Assembly (NCBI GenBank): GCA_002779595.1
Contig: PEWF01000063.1
Span: 1-14,110, forward strand
Length of the DNA: 14,110 bases
Origin: an archaeon CG07_land_8_20_14_0_80_38_8
GTDB lineage: Archaea > Nanobdellota > Nanobdellia > Tiddalikarchaeales > Tiddalikarchaeaceae
Direction of reading: 5' to 3'
Shown: positions 1-6,518 of the stretch, one piece after another
How positions within the stretch are numbered: position 1 is the stretch's first letter
Layout of the letters: the number at the start of each line of letters is the position of its first letter
Notes under the pieces: generated by a model
What the model was told of the DNA's origin: nothing
What the model saw: the letters and a program-made list of their open reading frames with translations, nothing else
Database searches by the model: none
Position numbers and translations under genes: made by a program

Positions 1-486
1 ACCATTAACATCAAGATTTTGTATTTCAGAAATTATGGACTCAGTTGCAGCACTGCTCTTCTGCGAATTCTTATTGAGCAATTCAATAATTCCGCCCTGC
101 CCTTTTATTAAAGTTTCAGTATTAACATCAATCTTATTAATCATTGAATTATAAATTTCCTGCTCATTCTCAGGGCATAAATTAATAACTTCATGAAATT
201 TATCATTTAATTCTGCATAAATGCCTGCAATCTTCTCACCATCATCATTATTAATGGCAGACTTAGTCGCATACTCATTAATAACATAATTTCTGACTTT
301 TTCAACAGTATATGTTAATCCATTATCCATTTCCCTGCTGAGCATTGCTAATTCCAAAAGGCTCTGAATAGTCTTTTTCGGCTTATTAACTAAGTATAAC
401 CAATTGCGCGATTCTTCCAGTTTAACTGCGAATTCAGCAATAAGGTTTTCACGATTATTCCTGCTTAACTTATTCAATTCTGACAT
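1..486 (-). CDS. Unknown protein, N-terminal 162 residues (runs off the window)
   Basis: The frame opens at an ATG at 484-486 and stays open for 162 codons to the window edge, so the C-terminus is missing. It starts inside the end of the upstream nuclease gene (17-base overlap, different frame). A G-rich stretch directly before the ATG (GGGTGGTGGGG) may act as ribosome binding site, so translational coupling is likely. The visible part is soluble, charged and probably mostly helical, with no transmembrane segment and no catalytic motif I recognise. Residues 120-127 read DVNTETLI, almost the same as DVNTESLI at residues 359-366 of the upstream protein, and DVN returns at 159-161, about 40 residues later. 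This hints at a repeat array continuing outside the window. Function unknown; operon position suggests it works with the nuclease. Confidence 0.8.
   Translation of the reverse strand, partial: MSELNKLSRNNRENLIAEFAVKLEESRNWLYLVNKPKKTIQSLLELAMLSREMDNGLTYTVEKVRNYVINEYATKSAINNDDGEKIAGIYAELNDKFHEVINLCPENEQEIYNSMINKIDVNTETLIKGQGGIIELLNKNSQKSSAATESIISEIQNLDVNG
115..131. repeat. 17-bp repeat coding for a shared peptide motif (copy 1)
   Basis: TTCAGTATTAACATCAA occurs here and at 854-870 in the neighbouring gene, encoding DVNTE in both. An 11-base partial copy, ATTAACATCAA, is at 4-14. Confidence 0.75.
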
Positions 487-1942
487 CCCCACCACCCAAT
501 GCTTGTTTGTACTCTTTTTTGTTTTTGAAAAAATAATTCATAAAAAAATCCTTCAAAGCAGGATTATTCTTTGAATTGATTAACAAATTTTTAATAACAT
601 TATTTCCCAACTCAGCAACCTTATCCAAACCCAATTCCCTGCTTGCTTTAGTCATATTAATCAAACCAATCAAATCTTCATTAACAGAAGGATTATCAAT
701 TTTTGCAAATCTTTTAAAAAAAATTTTCGCATCATCAGATTCTTCAATTACTTTTTTGCTGGAATTGCTGATTTGTTTTTCCAGCTCAGAATTAATTACT
801 CTGTTGAATTCTGCTTCGCCAGCATCAATATTGTTCAAATAATTAATCAAAGATTCAGTATTAACATCAAAATTTTTCAGCAAATCTATTTTCTTATACA
901 ATAATTCCCTTTCGTTGAAGCCAGGCCTTAACATTGCCCTCTGCCTTGTTATTCCAAAAGAGGATAATTCCTCCTCTGCCTCGAATAATGATTTGTCAAC
1001 CAAATGCCTTTTCAAATAAGCCCTTATTTCCTCATAATTATAATTCCCCAAAGCTTTTTCCACTAATACATTATTATATTTATTAATTAATTCTTTTGTA
1101 ACATGGAATAATCTGGATGCAAAATTCTGAGTAATATTAATATTTTTTAAATTGATATCACTGACGTCATCCCTGCTTAAACCTAACTCATCAATTAAAA
1201 CGCCTAATTTCTCAGCATAATCTGAAAAATTTGCACCCAATTTTATCAAATTATGCCTCGCTTTTTTAATAATAATCCCTACTTTGAATTTGCGGTATTC
1301 AGGAGTTGAAAAATAATACATTGAAATCAGATTATCAGACAATTCGTAAGCAATCCTCTCATCAGAGAAAAGTTTGAAATAAAGAAAATCATCCTCTGTT
1401 AAAGCCCTGATAACTTCATCATCCAAAAAATCCTCAAGATTTAAGTCGTTGCCGCACTTATCGCATGACTTAAAACTCATCACTCCTTTACCGCACTCAG
1501 GGCAATATAATGGGAAAACAGGCTCAGACTCTTCTTCAATCAAACCGTTTAAATACGCATCATTCTTTAAGTATTCCTTTAATTGTTCAGCACATTTACT
1601 TGTATGATTTTTTATTTGCTGCCATGAAAATCTGATTACTTTATATCCTGCATTAACCAAATCATTCTGCCTCTGCAATTCATCAGAGTGCCTTTCAGGC
1701 CCGACTTTTTCCAAAGCATGATAATTGTAGCCGTCAACCTCCAAAGCATACTTATTCTCTTTTGTTATTAAGCCAAAATCAATTCTTCTGTGCCTGCCTT
1801 CTGAATCAATAAATTCCTTCTGAGGAATCAAATATTTCAAGTTTTCCTCCTTAATCACTGGCAGTAATACTGCACCGAAGAAGTATTTTTCGCTGAATTG
1901 CATCGAATTATCGTATTTCTCAAGGAAATCTGATAAATTCAT
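470..1942 (-). CDS. Putative PD-(D/E)XK/DUF559-like nuclease with zinc ribbon and long helical C-terminus
   Basis: This 490-residue protein has three visible parts. Residues about 40-110 resemble Vsr/DUF559-type restriction-endonuclease-like domains: D55 in RRIDFGL, E68 and D70 in ALEVDG, then a polar helix and the strand GYKVIRFSW, the usual D...ExD layout of a metal-dependent nuclease. Residues 147-163 form a CxxC...CxxC zinc ribbon (C147, C150, C160, C163). Residues about 170-490 are charged and helical and match no family I know. Family knowledge suggests DNA cleavage or nicking; the substrate cannot be told. The gene has a TATA box about 27 bases before its ATG, so its mRNA is probably leaderless, and its 3' end overlaps the next gene. 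It could belong to a defence or mobile-element system or be a repair nuclease. The nuclease fold call is moderate, the wider role open. Confidence 0.75.
   Translation of the reverse strand: MNLSDFLEKYDNSMQFSEKYFFGAVLLPVIKEENLKYLIPQKEFIDSEGRHRRIDFGLITKENKYALEVDGYNYHALEKVGPERHSDELQRQNDLVNAGYKVIRFSWQQIKNHTSKCAEQLKEYLKNDAYLNGLIEEESEPVFPLYCPECGKGVMSFKSCDKCGNDLNLEDFLDDEVIRALTEDDFLYFKLFSDERIAYELSDNLISMYYFSTPEYRKFKVGIIIKKARHNLIKLGANFSDYAEKLGVLIDELGLSRDDVSDINLKNINITQNFASRLFHVTKELINKYNNVLVEKALGNYNYEEIRAYLKRHLVDKSLFEAEEELSSFGITRQRAMLRPGFNERELLYKKIDLLKNFDVNTESLINYLNNIDAGEAEFNRVINSELEKQISNSSKKVIEESDDAKIFFKRFAKIDNPSVNEDLIGLINMTKASRELGLDKVAELGNNVIKNLLINSKNNPALKDFFMNYFFKNKKEYKQALGGGDVRIE
854..870. repeat. 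17-bp repeat coding for a shared peptide motif (copy 2)
   Basis: Perfect second copy of the sequence at 115-131, in the nuclease gene. Confidence 0.75.
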
Positions 1943-1964
1943 AATCTCACAAATTAAAATTTTC

Positions 1965-1973
1965 TATTTATAA
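1965..1973 (-). promoter_or_regulatory. TATA box for the nuclease operon
   Basis: Read on the minus strand this is TTATAAATA, centred 27 bases before the ATG at 1942. This is the spacing expected for an archaeal leaderless mRNA, and no Shine-Dalgarno sequence precedes the ATG. Confidence 0.6.
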
Positions 1974-1997
1974 TATTATCGGGGAGTTGTTGAAAAC

Positions 1998-2006
1998 TTT
2001 AAAAAA
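1998..2006 (+). promoter_or_regulatory. Probable TATA box for the kink-turn RNA
   Basis: TTTAAAAAA preceded by the A-rich GAAAAC, which could serve as a BRE. Its centre near 2001 would place a transcription start near 2028, three bases before the left arm of the hairpin at 2031. The element is nearly symmetric, so direction is inferred from what lies downstream. Confidence 0.4.
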
Positions 2007-2030
2007 AGGAAAATTCCTTATTATTCTTTG

Positions 2031-2113
2031 TTATTATTGCAGGTGATGATAAGAACACCCTGGCAAACCTTTCGGGGAGATGGCCTGTAGGGTAACTTCA
2101 GATGCAATAATAA
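2031..2113 (+). ncRNA. Structured RNA with a kink-turn; variant box C/D-like RNA
   Basis: An 11-base perfect inverted repeat (2031-2041 with 2103-2113) closes an 83-nt element lying between two minus-strand genes. Just inside it is a textbook kink-turn on the plus strand: a three-base bulge GGU (2042-2044), tandem G-A pairs from GA 2045-2046 and GA 2101-2102, then a UGA/UCA stem (2047-2049 with 2098-2100). Bases 2043-2049 are a perfect C box (GUGAUGA). The D-box position 2099-2102 reads CAGA instead of CUGA, turning the usual U-U pair into U-A. Further in, ACCCU (2057-2061) pairs with AGGGU (2089-2093), GGC (2062-2064) with GCC (2083-2085), and CCU/GGG closes a UUCG tetraloop (2071-2074). The stems support a real RNA. 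Whether it is a C/D guide or another L7Ae-binding RNA is not settled; clear C' and D' boxes are missing. Confidence 0.5.
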
Positions 2114-2122
2114 TACAATTCT

Positions 2123-2845
2123 TTATAAGTCGAGCATTTTGCCGTTCTTGTCGTCGCTGATTATTTTCCCGTCCTTTAATCGGATGACTCTTTTAACGTA
2201 TTGGAGCAGGGTTTCGTCATGGGTTACCATTATGAAAGTTATTTTATTTTTAGAGTTTAATTCTCTCATTAATCTTATTATTTCCCTGCCTGTCTTGCTG
2301 TCCAGCTGGCCTGTGGGCTCGTCTGCGAGTATGATTTTCGGGTTGTTGATTAAGCTCCTGGCAACTGCCACTCTCTGCTTTTCCCCGCCGCTTAACTCGC
2401 CAGGGTCATGATTCGCCCTTCTTCCGATTCCGAATTTTTTTAATAATTTATGCGAGTAAATTCTTTTAGCGCTGCTTATGCCGTAAGGCATTAAAGGCAT
2501 TAACACGTTATCAACTGCTGAAACTCCAGGTATTAAGTTGAATGTCTGGAATATGAAACCTAATTTAGTGAATCTAATATTTGATAATTCATCCTCGTTT
2601 AATTCGTGGATTTTTGAAGAATCAATTATTACCTCACCTTTCGTTGGAGTGTCCAAGCATCCGAGCATGTGCAGTAAAGTGCTTTTCCCGCTCCCGCTCG
2701 GCCCTACAATTGCCAGAAACTCGCCTTTCTCAACTTCAAAGCTCACGTCATCAATGGCTTTGACTTCATTATGCTCTCCAATGTTGTAATACTTTTTCAA
2801 ATTCTTGACTGTTATTATATCCATATTATTATTCTTGTTTGCCAT
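2123..2845 (-). CDS. ABC transporter ATP-binding protein, MacB/LolD type
   Basis: This 240-residue ATPase has all ABC motifs: Walker A GPSGSGKS (48-55), Q-loop Q100, signature LSGGEKQ (151-157), Walker B ILADEP (172-177), D-loop near 181-182 and switch histidine H209. The sequence style and length match the MacB/LolD/FtsE branch, which pairs with FtsX-fold permeases and moves or pulls on substrates outside the membrane (efflux of peptides or lipids, or release of surface proteins) rather than importing solutes. It is the last gene of the operon and starts 13 bases after the end of the second permease gene. A second ATG seven codons in (residue 8) could also be the start. The protein acts on the cytoplasmic face of the membrane with the two adjacent permeases. 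The substrate cannot be told. Confidence 0.93.
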   Translation of the reverse strand: MANKNNNMDIITVKNLKKYYNIGEHNEVKAIDDVSFEVEKGEFLAIVGPSGSGKSTLLHMLGCLDTPTKGEVIIDSSKIHELNEDELSNIRFTKLGFIFQTFNLIPGVSAVDNVLMPLMPYGISSAKRIYSHKLLKKFGIGRRANHDPGELSGGEKQRVAVARSLINNPKIILADEPTGQLDSKTGREIIRLMRELNSKNKITFIMVTHDETLLQYVKRVIRLKDGKIISDDKNGKMLDL

Positions 2846-2858
2846 GTTTTTATAACCC

Positions 2859-3992
2859 TTATCCCTTCACTGCTTCTATGGGGCTCATCATGCTTGACTT
2901 ATACGCTGGGTATAATCCCCCGACTACTCCCATTATTAATGCGAAAAACATTGCCTGCATTATTAACCCAAAATCAATGGCTGACGGAATGCTTGTGTAA
3001 TAGCTCACGAGTGTTGAAACTAAAAAACCTATGATGACTCCTATAATTCCTCCTATTAATGACAATAATATGCTTTCCATTACTATCATTGTCATCACGT
3101 CTTTGTTTCTCCAGCCAATGGCTTTCAGCACTCCGAATTCCTGAATCCTTTCCATCACGCTCATAAGCATAGTGTTCATTACCCCAATGCCCCCCACTAC
3201 TCCGGCAATGCCGCTGATGAACCATAAAGCAACGCTTAAATTTGAAATGAATGATGTGATTAATTCCGCGCTGTCCTGCATGCTGATTGCCTGAAGTTTG
3301 CCTTCAAAACGGGATTCTATTCTCTGCTTCACTAATTTTAAATCTCCCGGATTATTGGGCACTACTTGAAAATTAGAATAATATCCTTCTTTGAAACCAG
3401 TAACTTCCCTTGCAGTTTCAATATTAGTAATCACTAATAAGCTCATCAGCATATTGTTTGTTTCAAAAATGCCGATTAATGTGTAAGTTTTCCCGTTAAT
3501 TTTAAGGGTTTTTCCCACTGACAAGTCAAACATGTCCGCTAATGTTGAGCCAACCACTACGCTGTTCCTGTCATTTGAAGTTAATTTCCTGCCTTCTGTC
3601 ACGCTGTAATAAGGTGCTGCTTCATAATTTCCTGCAATTTTCGGGTCTATCCCCACTATGAACAGGAAATTTGAAAGCGGCGAATCCCCGTTCAATCCTT
3701 CTATACTATTCGCGCTGCCCCAAATTTCAGGAACAACTAATTCAACTCCTGGAACCCTTTTCAAGTCATTCAAATATTCTTCTTCAACAAAACTGTAAGG
3801 CACGTCAACTGCTCCCTCTTCTAAAACGAATATTCCCTGAAAAGAGGTTAATAATTCTGCTGAACGCTGGGTTAATCCAACGCTTACGCTGACCAAACTT
3901 ATTATTGCAGCAACGCCAATTAAAATACCTAAGAGTGTGAGGAAACTTCTTCTCTTATTTCTCAGCAAATTGCTGATTATTATTTTAATCAT
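2859..3992 (-). CDS. ABC transporter permease, MacB/FtsX fold (second of a pair)
   Basis: A 377-residue permease with the MacB plan: a first membrane helix at about residues 15-38, a large extracytoplasmic domain (about 40-245), and three C-terminal helices (about 250-275, 300-330 and 340-365). The block GVVGGIGVMNTMLMSVMERI just after the second helix, followed by QEFGVLKAIGW, is the FtsX-family cytoplasmic coupling region that contacts the ATPase. Its ATG overlaps the stop of the first permease by four bases (ATGA), so translation is coupled. It is a paralogue of that permease: the N-termini and coupling blocks match closely while the extracytoplasmic domains have diverged. A heterodimer of the two permeases with an ATPase dimer is the likely complex. 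Confidence 0.92.
   Translation of the reverse strand: MIKIIISNLLRNKRRSFLTLLGILIGVAAIISLVSVSVGLTQRSAELLTSFQGIFVLEEGAVDVPYSFVEEEYLNDLKRVPGVELVVPEIWGSANSIEGLNGDSPLSNFLFIVGIDPKIAGNYEAAPYYSVTEGRKLTSNDRNSVVVGSTLADMFDLSVGKTLKINGKTYTLIGIFETNNMLMSLLVITNIETAREVTGFKEGYYSNFQVVPNNPGDLKLVKQRIESRFEGKLQAISMQDSAELITSFISNLSVALWFISGIAGVVGGIGVMNTMLMSVMERIQEFGVLKAIGWRNKDVMTMIVMESILLSLIGGIIGVIIGFLVSTLVSYYTSIPSAIDFGLIMQAMFFALIMGVVGGLYPAYKSSMMSPIEAVKG
3111..3213. repeat. 103-bp block duplicated in the first permease gene
   Basis: Compared with 4244-4346 by eye, 95 of 103 bases match, with a 30-base perfect core at 3184-3213. It encodes the ATPase-coupling segment of both permeases. The differences are silent. It reflects the gene duplication, strong constraint or gene conversion. 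Confidence 0.7.
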
Positions 3993-5146
3993 TCGTAAGT
4001 CACCGCTTCAACAGGGCTCATTCTTGATGCGATTATTGCAGGATAAACCGCGCTTGCCAATCCGATAAATGATGAAAATAATAAGACTTCAACTATTAAG
4101 ATTGGCGAGATTATTGTCGGAATCCCGCTGAGTAACTGCACCAAATAACTGCCCAAGAATCCGAGAATCACTCCAGCAATGCCGCCGATTAAGCTGATAA
4201 TAATTGCCTCACCTGTCACCATTAAAATAATATGAATATTTTTCCAGCCAATAGCTTTCAACACCCCGAATTCCTGAATCCTCTCCATCACACTCATAAG
4301 CATAGTATTCATGACTCCAATGCCCCCCACTACTCCGGCAATGCCGCCAATCACCCATAATGCAATAGTCAGGCTTCCGAGAAAACTGCCCAATAATTCA
4401 GTGGCCTGCTGGGAGCTGAAAACCTGCAAATCAGGAAATACATTTTTCAGTCTTGTAATAAAAGTGTCAACGCTTGTAAAATCATCAGGCAAAACATTAA
4501 TTATCCCGATTTCATCATCTGCGTACCCTGCTAATTCCCTTGCCTTATCAATATTCATTATTACTAATTGGTAATTAAAACCCATGCTTAATTCAAAATC
4601 AGTAATGCCGACTACTCTGAACTTTTCATCTTCCAGTTCAACAACGCTTCCTATGAACAAATTATTCTCCTTTGCCAATTCCTTGTTTATTACAATAGTA
4701 TTCTCCTCGCCGGAGAATATCATCCTCCCCTCGTCAGCTTTGTACCAGTTTATTGAATTCTCAAAATTTTTCGCATCCTCTGGTTTTATGCCCATTACCA
4801 TTATTATGCTTGAAAAATCAGTGCTGAATGATGAAGCACTTATTTCTTTGCCGTTAAATGATGATGCAAAAAAATTAATCTGCGGAGTGCTCGCCTTAAC
4901 ACCCCTCACCCTGTTAATCCTGTTAATAACGTCAATGCTTAAATGGCTTAAGGTGTCATCCACTGCACCCTTCTCCATCAGAGTTATGTACTGCAAACTG
5001 CCGAGTGTTGTGGCTGCTGAATTCGTTATCCCTTCGCTGATGCTTACAAGGCTGATGATTGATGCAACGCCTATAATGATTCCAATAGTTGTTAAGAAAC
5101 TTCTGCCTTTGTTTCTCATTAAATTATTGAATGATAATTGAATCAT
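3989..5146 (-). CDS. ABC transporter permease, MacB/FtsX fold (first of a pair)
   Basis: A 385-residue permease laid out like its downstream paralogue: N-terminal helix at about residues 15-38 (the RNKGRSFLTTIGIIIGVASI region), an extracytoplasmic MacB-like domain to about 255, the coupling block with MNTMLMSVMERIQEFGVLKA, and three C-terminal helices. The start ATG (5144-5146) overlaps the stop of an upstream broken reading frame by four bases (ATGA), and its own stop overlaps the next permease the same way. All these genes were therefore once one translationally coupled operon. The broken frame is next to an insertion sequence, so the operon's original promoter is probably lost or displaced; it may now rely on readthrough from the insertion sequence or the genes beyond it. 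Substrate unknown. Confidence 0.92.
   Translation of the reverse strand: MIQLSFNNLMRNKGRSFLTTIGIIIGVASIISLVSISEGITNSAATTLGSLQYITLMEKGAVDDTLSHLSIDVINRINRVRGVKASTPQINFFASSFNGKEISASSFSTDFSSIIMVMGIKPEDAKNFENSINWYKADEGRMIFSGEENTIVINKELAKENNLFIGSVVELEDEKFRVVGITDFELSMGFNYQLVIMNIDKARELAGYADDEIGIINVLPDDFTSVDTFITRLKNVFPDLQVFSSQQATELLGSFLGSLTIALWVIGGIAGVVGGIGVMNTMLMSVMERIQEFGVLKAIGWKNIHIILMVTGEAIIISLIGGIAGVILGFLGSYLVQLLSGIPTIISPILIVEVLLFSSFIGLASAVYPAIIASRMSPVEAVTYE
4244..4346. repeat. Second copy of the 103-bp permease block
   Basis: Partner of 3111-3213; the 30-base perfect core is at 4317-4346. Confidence 0.7.
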
Positions 5147-5304
5147 TTCTTTTTCTTTAAAAAACGCTTATAAGCAAAGTAAGCAATCACTCCAATAACT
5201 GCAATAGTTATCAGCCAGTTAATTATTGAAATGTTATTTTCGTTCAGAATGTCCAGTTTTAAATTCTGCGTAATTGAATATTCTGAATTATCAGAATCGT
5301 AATA
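5143..5304 (-). pseudogene. 3' remnant of a membrane-anchored protein gene
   Basis: Fifty-three residues are in frame up to a TGA that overlaps the permease ATG. They give a polar stretch (DSDNSEYSITQNLKLDILN), one transmembrane helix (INWLITIAVIGVIAYFAY) and a basic tail KRFLKKKK. This is the usual C-terminus of an archaeal extracellular protein held by one C-terminal helix with a positively charged cytoplasmic end. No ATG, GTG or TTG lies in frame before it; reading upstream enters the insertion-sequence end and meets a stop. In many archaea, MacB-like permease genes follow a gene for such a surface protein with CARDB or S-layer-like domains, so the lost gene was probably of that type (inference). 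The 5' part is not found on the other side of the insertion sequence. Confidence 0.65.
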
Positions 5305-5306
5305 TA

Positions 5307-5322
5307 GAGGACTTTGATTAAC
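5307..5322 (+). repeat. Left terminal inverted repeat of the insertion sequence
   Basis: GAGGACTTTGATTAAC; the inner ten bases TTTGATTAAC match the right end perfectly. Eight outer bases ATATAGAG (5302-5309) are also mirrored at the right, partly from the flanking TATA. Confidence 0.65.
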
Positions 5323-5442
5323 TCTTTTTTTTGTTAGTGTTTTTTATTTTTTGTGGGGTGTGTGAAGAATTCTGCTTTAATGCATTTCTTTTTCTTGTTT
5401 TTTGATTTCTTTCTTTGATTAATCTTTCATTTTTGTTGTTTT

Positions 5443-6420
5443 TTATATGGCTCTCGCTAGCAGGGTTATTAATTGGTATGTGTTGTATGCGAAGTTTTGG
5501 AACATTGTTTTTATTTTTACTCTTGCTAATGTTGTTGTTTTGTTTATTATGTTGTGCATTGTTCTTTTTATTACGCTGAATGGTCTTTCTACCCTGTTTC
5601 TTATTTTGCTTATTTTTTTGTTTTGTGTTTCTTGTTTTTCTGTTAATGGGTGGTTTCTTGCTGCTCTTTTCATTGTCATGTTTATTATTTTTTTTGAAAG
5701 TTTCATTCCAGTGTATCCTTTGTCTAAGTATGCTTTTTTGTCGTTTTTTGTTATGAGGTTTATTTTGCTGTCATGGGTTGATGCAGTGGTTACTTCGTAA
5801 TTTCTTATTAGTTGGTGTTTGACATCCATTTTTATGTGGTTCTTGTAGCCGTAGTGCACTTGCCCGTTTTTGATTGTGAATGTTGCATCTTTGTCTATGT
5901 GGTTTAATTGCTTTTCTGTGTAATCAATTCTTTCTCCTTTCTTTTTTGCTTTCTTTTCATAATGCATTCTTTTTTTTCCCGTGTCTGATTCTATGAATGT
6001 TGCATCTTGCATCACTCCTTTTTTGATTGTGAATCCTTTGTTTTCCAATTGGTTTTGCAATTGTTTCCAAATTTTTTTATCCAATCCTTTTTTTTGCAAT
6101 CTTTCTCTTGCTTTCCATATTGTTGTAAAATCAGGCATTGTTTCAGGATAGCCTAAAAAGTTTTTGAAAGATATCCTGTCATTGATTTGGAATTCTAACT
6201 CAGGGTCGCTTAAGCCGTACCATGATTGGAGCATTAAACATTTTATTATTATTACTTCATCAGTGTGCGGTCTTCCTCCTGCCTGGTTATCATAATACGC
6301 TTTGCGTATTATTGGCCTGAATGCCTCCCAATTTATTGCTACATTAACTTTTATTAGCCTGTCCCCCAGCCCGCTTATTTTTTTGTAGGATTCCATTGCT
6401 CCAAAATTCATTAAATTCAT
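5443..6420 (-). CDS. IS5-family-like DDE transposase
   Basis: From the ATG at 6418-6420 this encodes 325 residues, the usual size for an IS5-group transposase. The N-terminal half has the DUF772-like region (GGRPHTDEVIIIKCLMLQSW, then LEFQINDRISFKNFLGY and DFTTIWKARERL). The catalytic DDE triad is visible: D139 in MQDATFIES, D233 in AYLDKGYTG and E278 in RNRVERPFSVIKR, with HYGYKNHIKMD between. An in-frame ATG 15 codons upstream (6465) exists, but the GGTGGTGATT ribosome binding site six bases before 6420 decides for the shorter form. No frameshift or stop interrupts it, so the enzyme may be active. It is transcribed in the same direction as the ABC operon downstream. The long basic C-terminal region is rich in lysine and threonine. 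Confidence 0.9.
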   Translation of the reverse strand: MNLMNFGAMESYKKISGLGDRLIKVNVAINWEAFRPIIRKAYYDNQAGGRPHTDEVIIIKCLMLQSWYGLSDPELEFQINDRISFKNFLGYPETMPDFTTIWKARERLQKKGLDKKIWKQLQNQLENKGFTIKKGVMQDATFIESDTGKKRMHYEKKAKKKGERIDYTEKQLNHIDKDATFTIKNGQVHYGYKNHIKMDVKHQLIRNYEVTTASTHDSKINLITKNDKKAYLDKGYTGMKLSKKIINMTMKRAARNHPLTEKQETQNKKISKIRNRVERPFSVIKRTMHNIINKTTTLARVKIKTMFQNFAYNTYQLITLLARAI

Positions 6421-6502
6421 CAGAAAATCACCACCCTTTTTTTTTATTAAGTAATTATTAATCATTGCTTAAATAAAAACTTTTATTAAAAAAAAATATG
6501 AG

Positions 6503-6518
6503 GTTAATCAAAACTCTC
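6503..6518 (-). repeat. Right terminal inverted repeat of the insertion sequence
   Basis: Read inward on the minus strand this is GAGAGTTTTGATTAAC. It contains the last codons and the TGA stop (6508-6510) of the neighbouring permease-like gene. Confidence 0.65.

Larger units (their letters stand above)
5307..6518 (-). mobile_element. IS5-family-like insertion sequence, about 1.2 kb
   Basis: A single transposase gene lies between imperfect 16-base terminal inverted repeats: GAGGACTTTGATTAAC at 5307-5322, and GAGAGTTTTGATTAAC read inward from 6518 to 6503 (13 of 16 match). TATA flanks both ends (5303-5306 and 6519-6522) and could be a 4-bp, or 2-bp TA, target duplication. Both are common in IS5-type elements, but the flanks are AT-rich and TATA is palindromic, so this is weak proof. 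The 120 bases between the left repeat and the transposase stop are T-rich on the plus strand and hold no gene. The right end lies within the 3' end of the neighbouring permease gene. The exact ends are inferred from symmetry. Confidence 0.75.

Noticed and set aside
2057..2085. Possible D' and C' boxes inside the kink-turn RNA (CUGG and AGAUGG)
   Set aside because: They fit the consensus poorly and are occupied by the predicted internal hairpin.
2031..2113. Known riboswitch (fluoride, TPP or SAM)
   Set aside because: The conserved core sequences of these classes are not present, and no plus-strand gene follows.
4584..5141. 185-codon plus-strand open frame opposite the first permease
   Set aside because: It is the mirror of a well-supported permease gene with full motifs; the translated protein is a low-complexity Ser/Leu/Ile string with no promoter or domain.
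5447..5800. 117-codon plus-strand frame inside the insertion sequence, apparently hydrophobic
   Set aside because: Antisense to the lysine-rich C-terminus of the transposase; lysine codons read backwards give Phe and Leu, which creates false membrane helices.
6421..6465. Longer transposase start 15 codons upstream
   Set aside because: A GGTGGTGATT ribosome binding site is inside this extension, six bases before the ATG at 6420.
5311..6514. Two-base AC target duplication with a ten-base terminal repeat
   Set aside because: The mirrored outer bases ATATAGAG on both sides favour longer repeats ending at GAG with flanking TATA, though the short version is not excluded.
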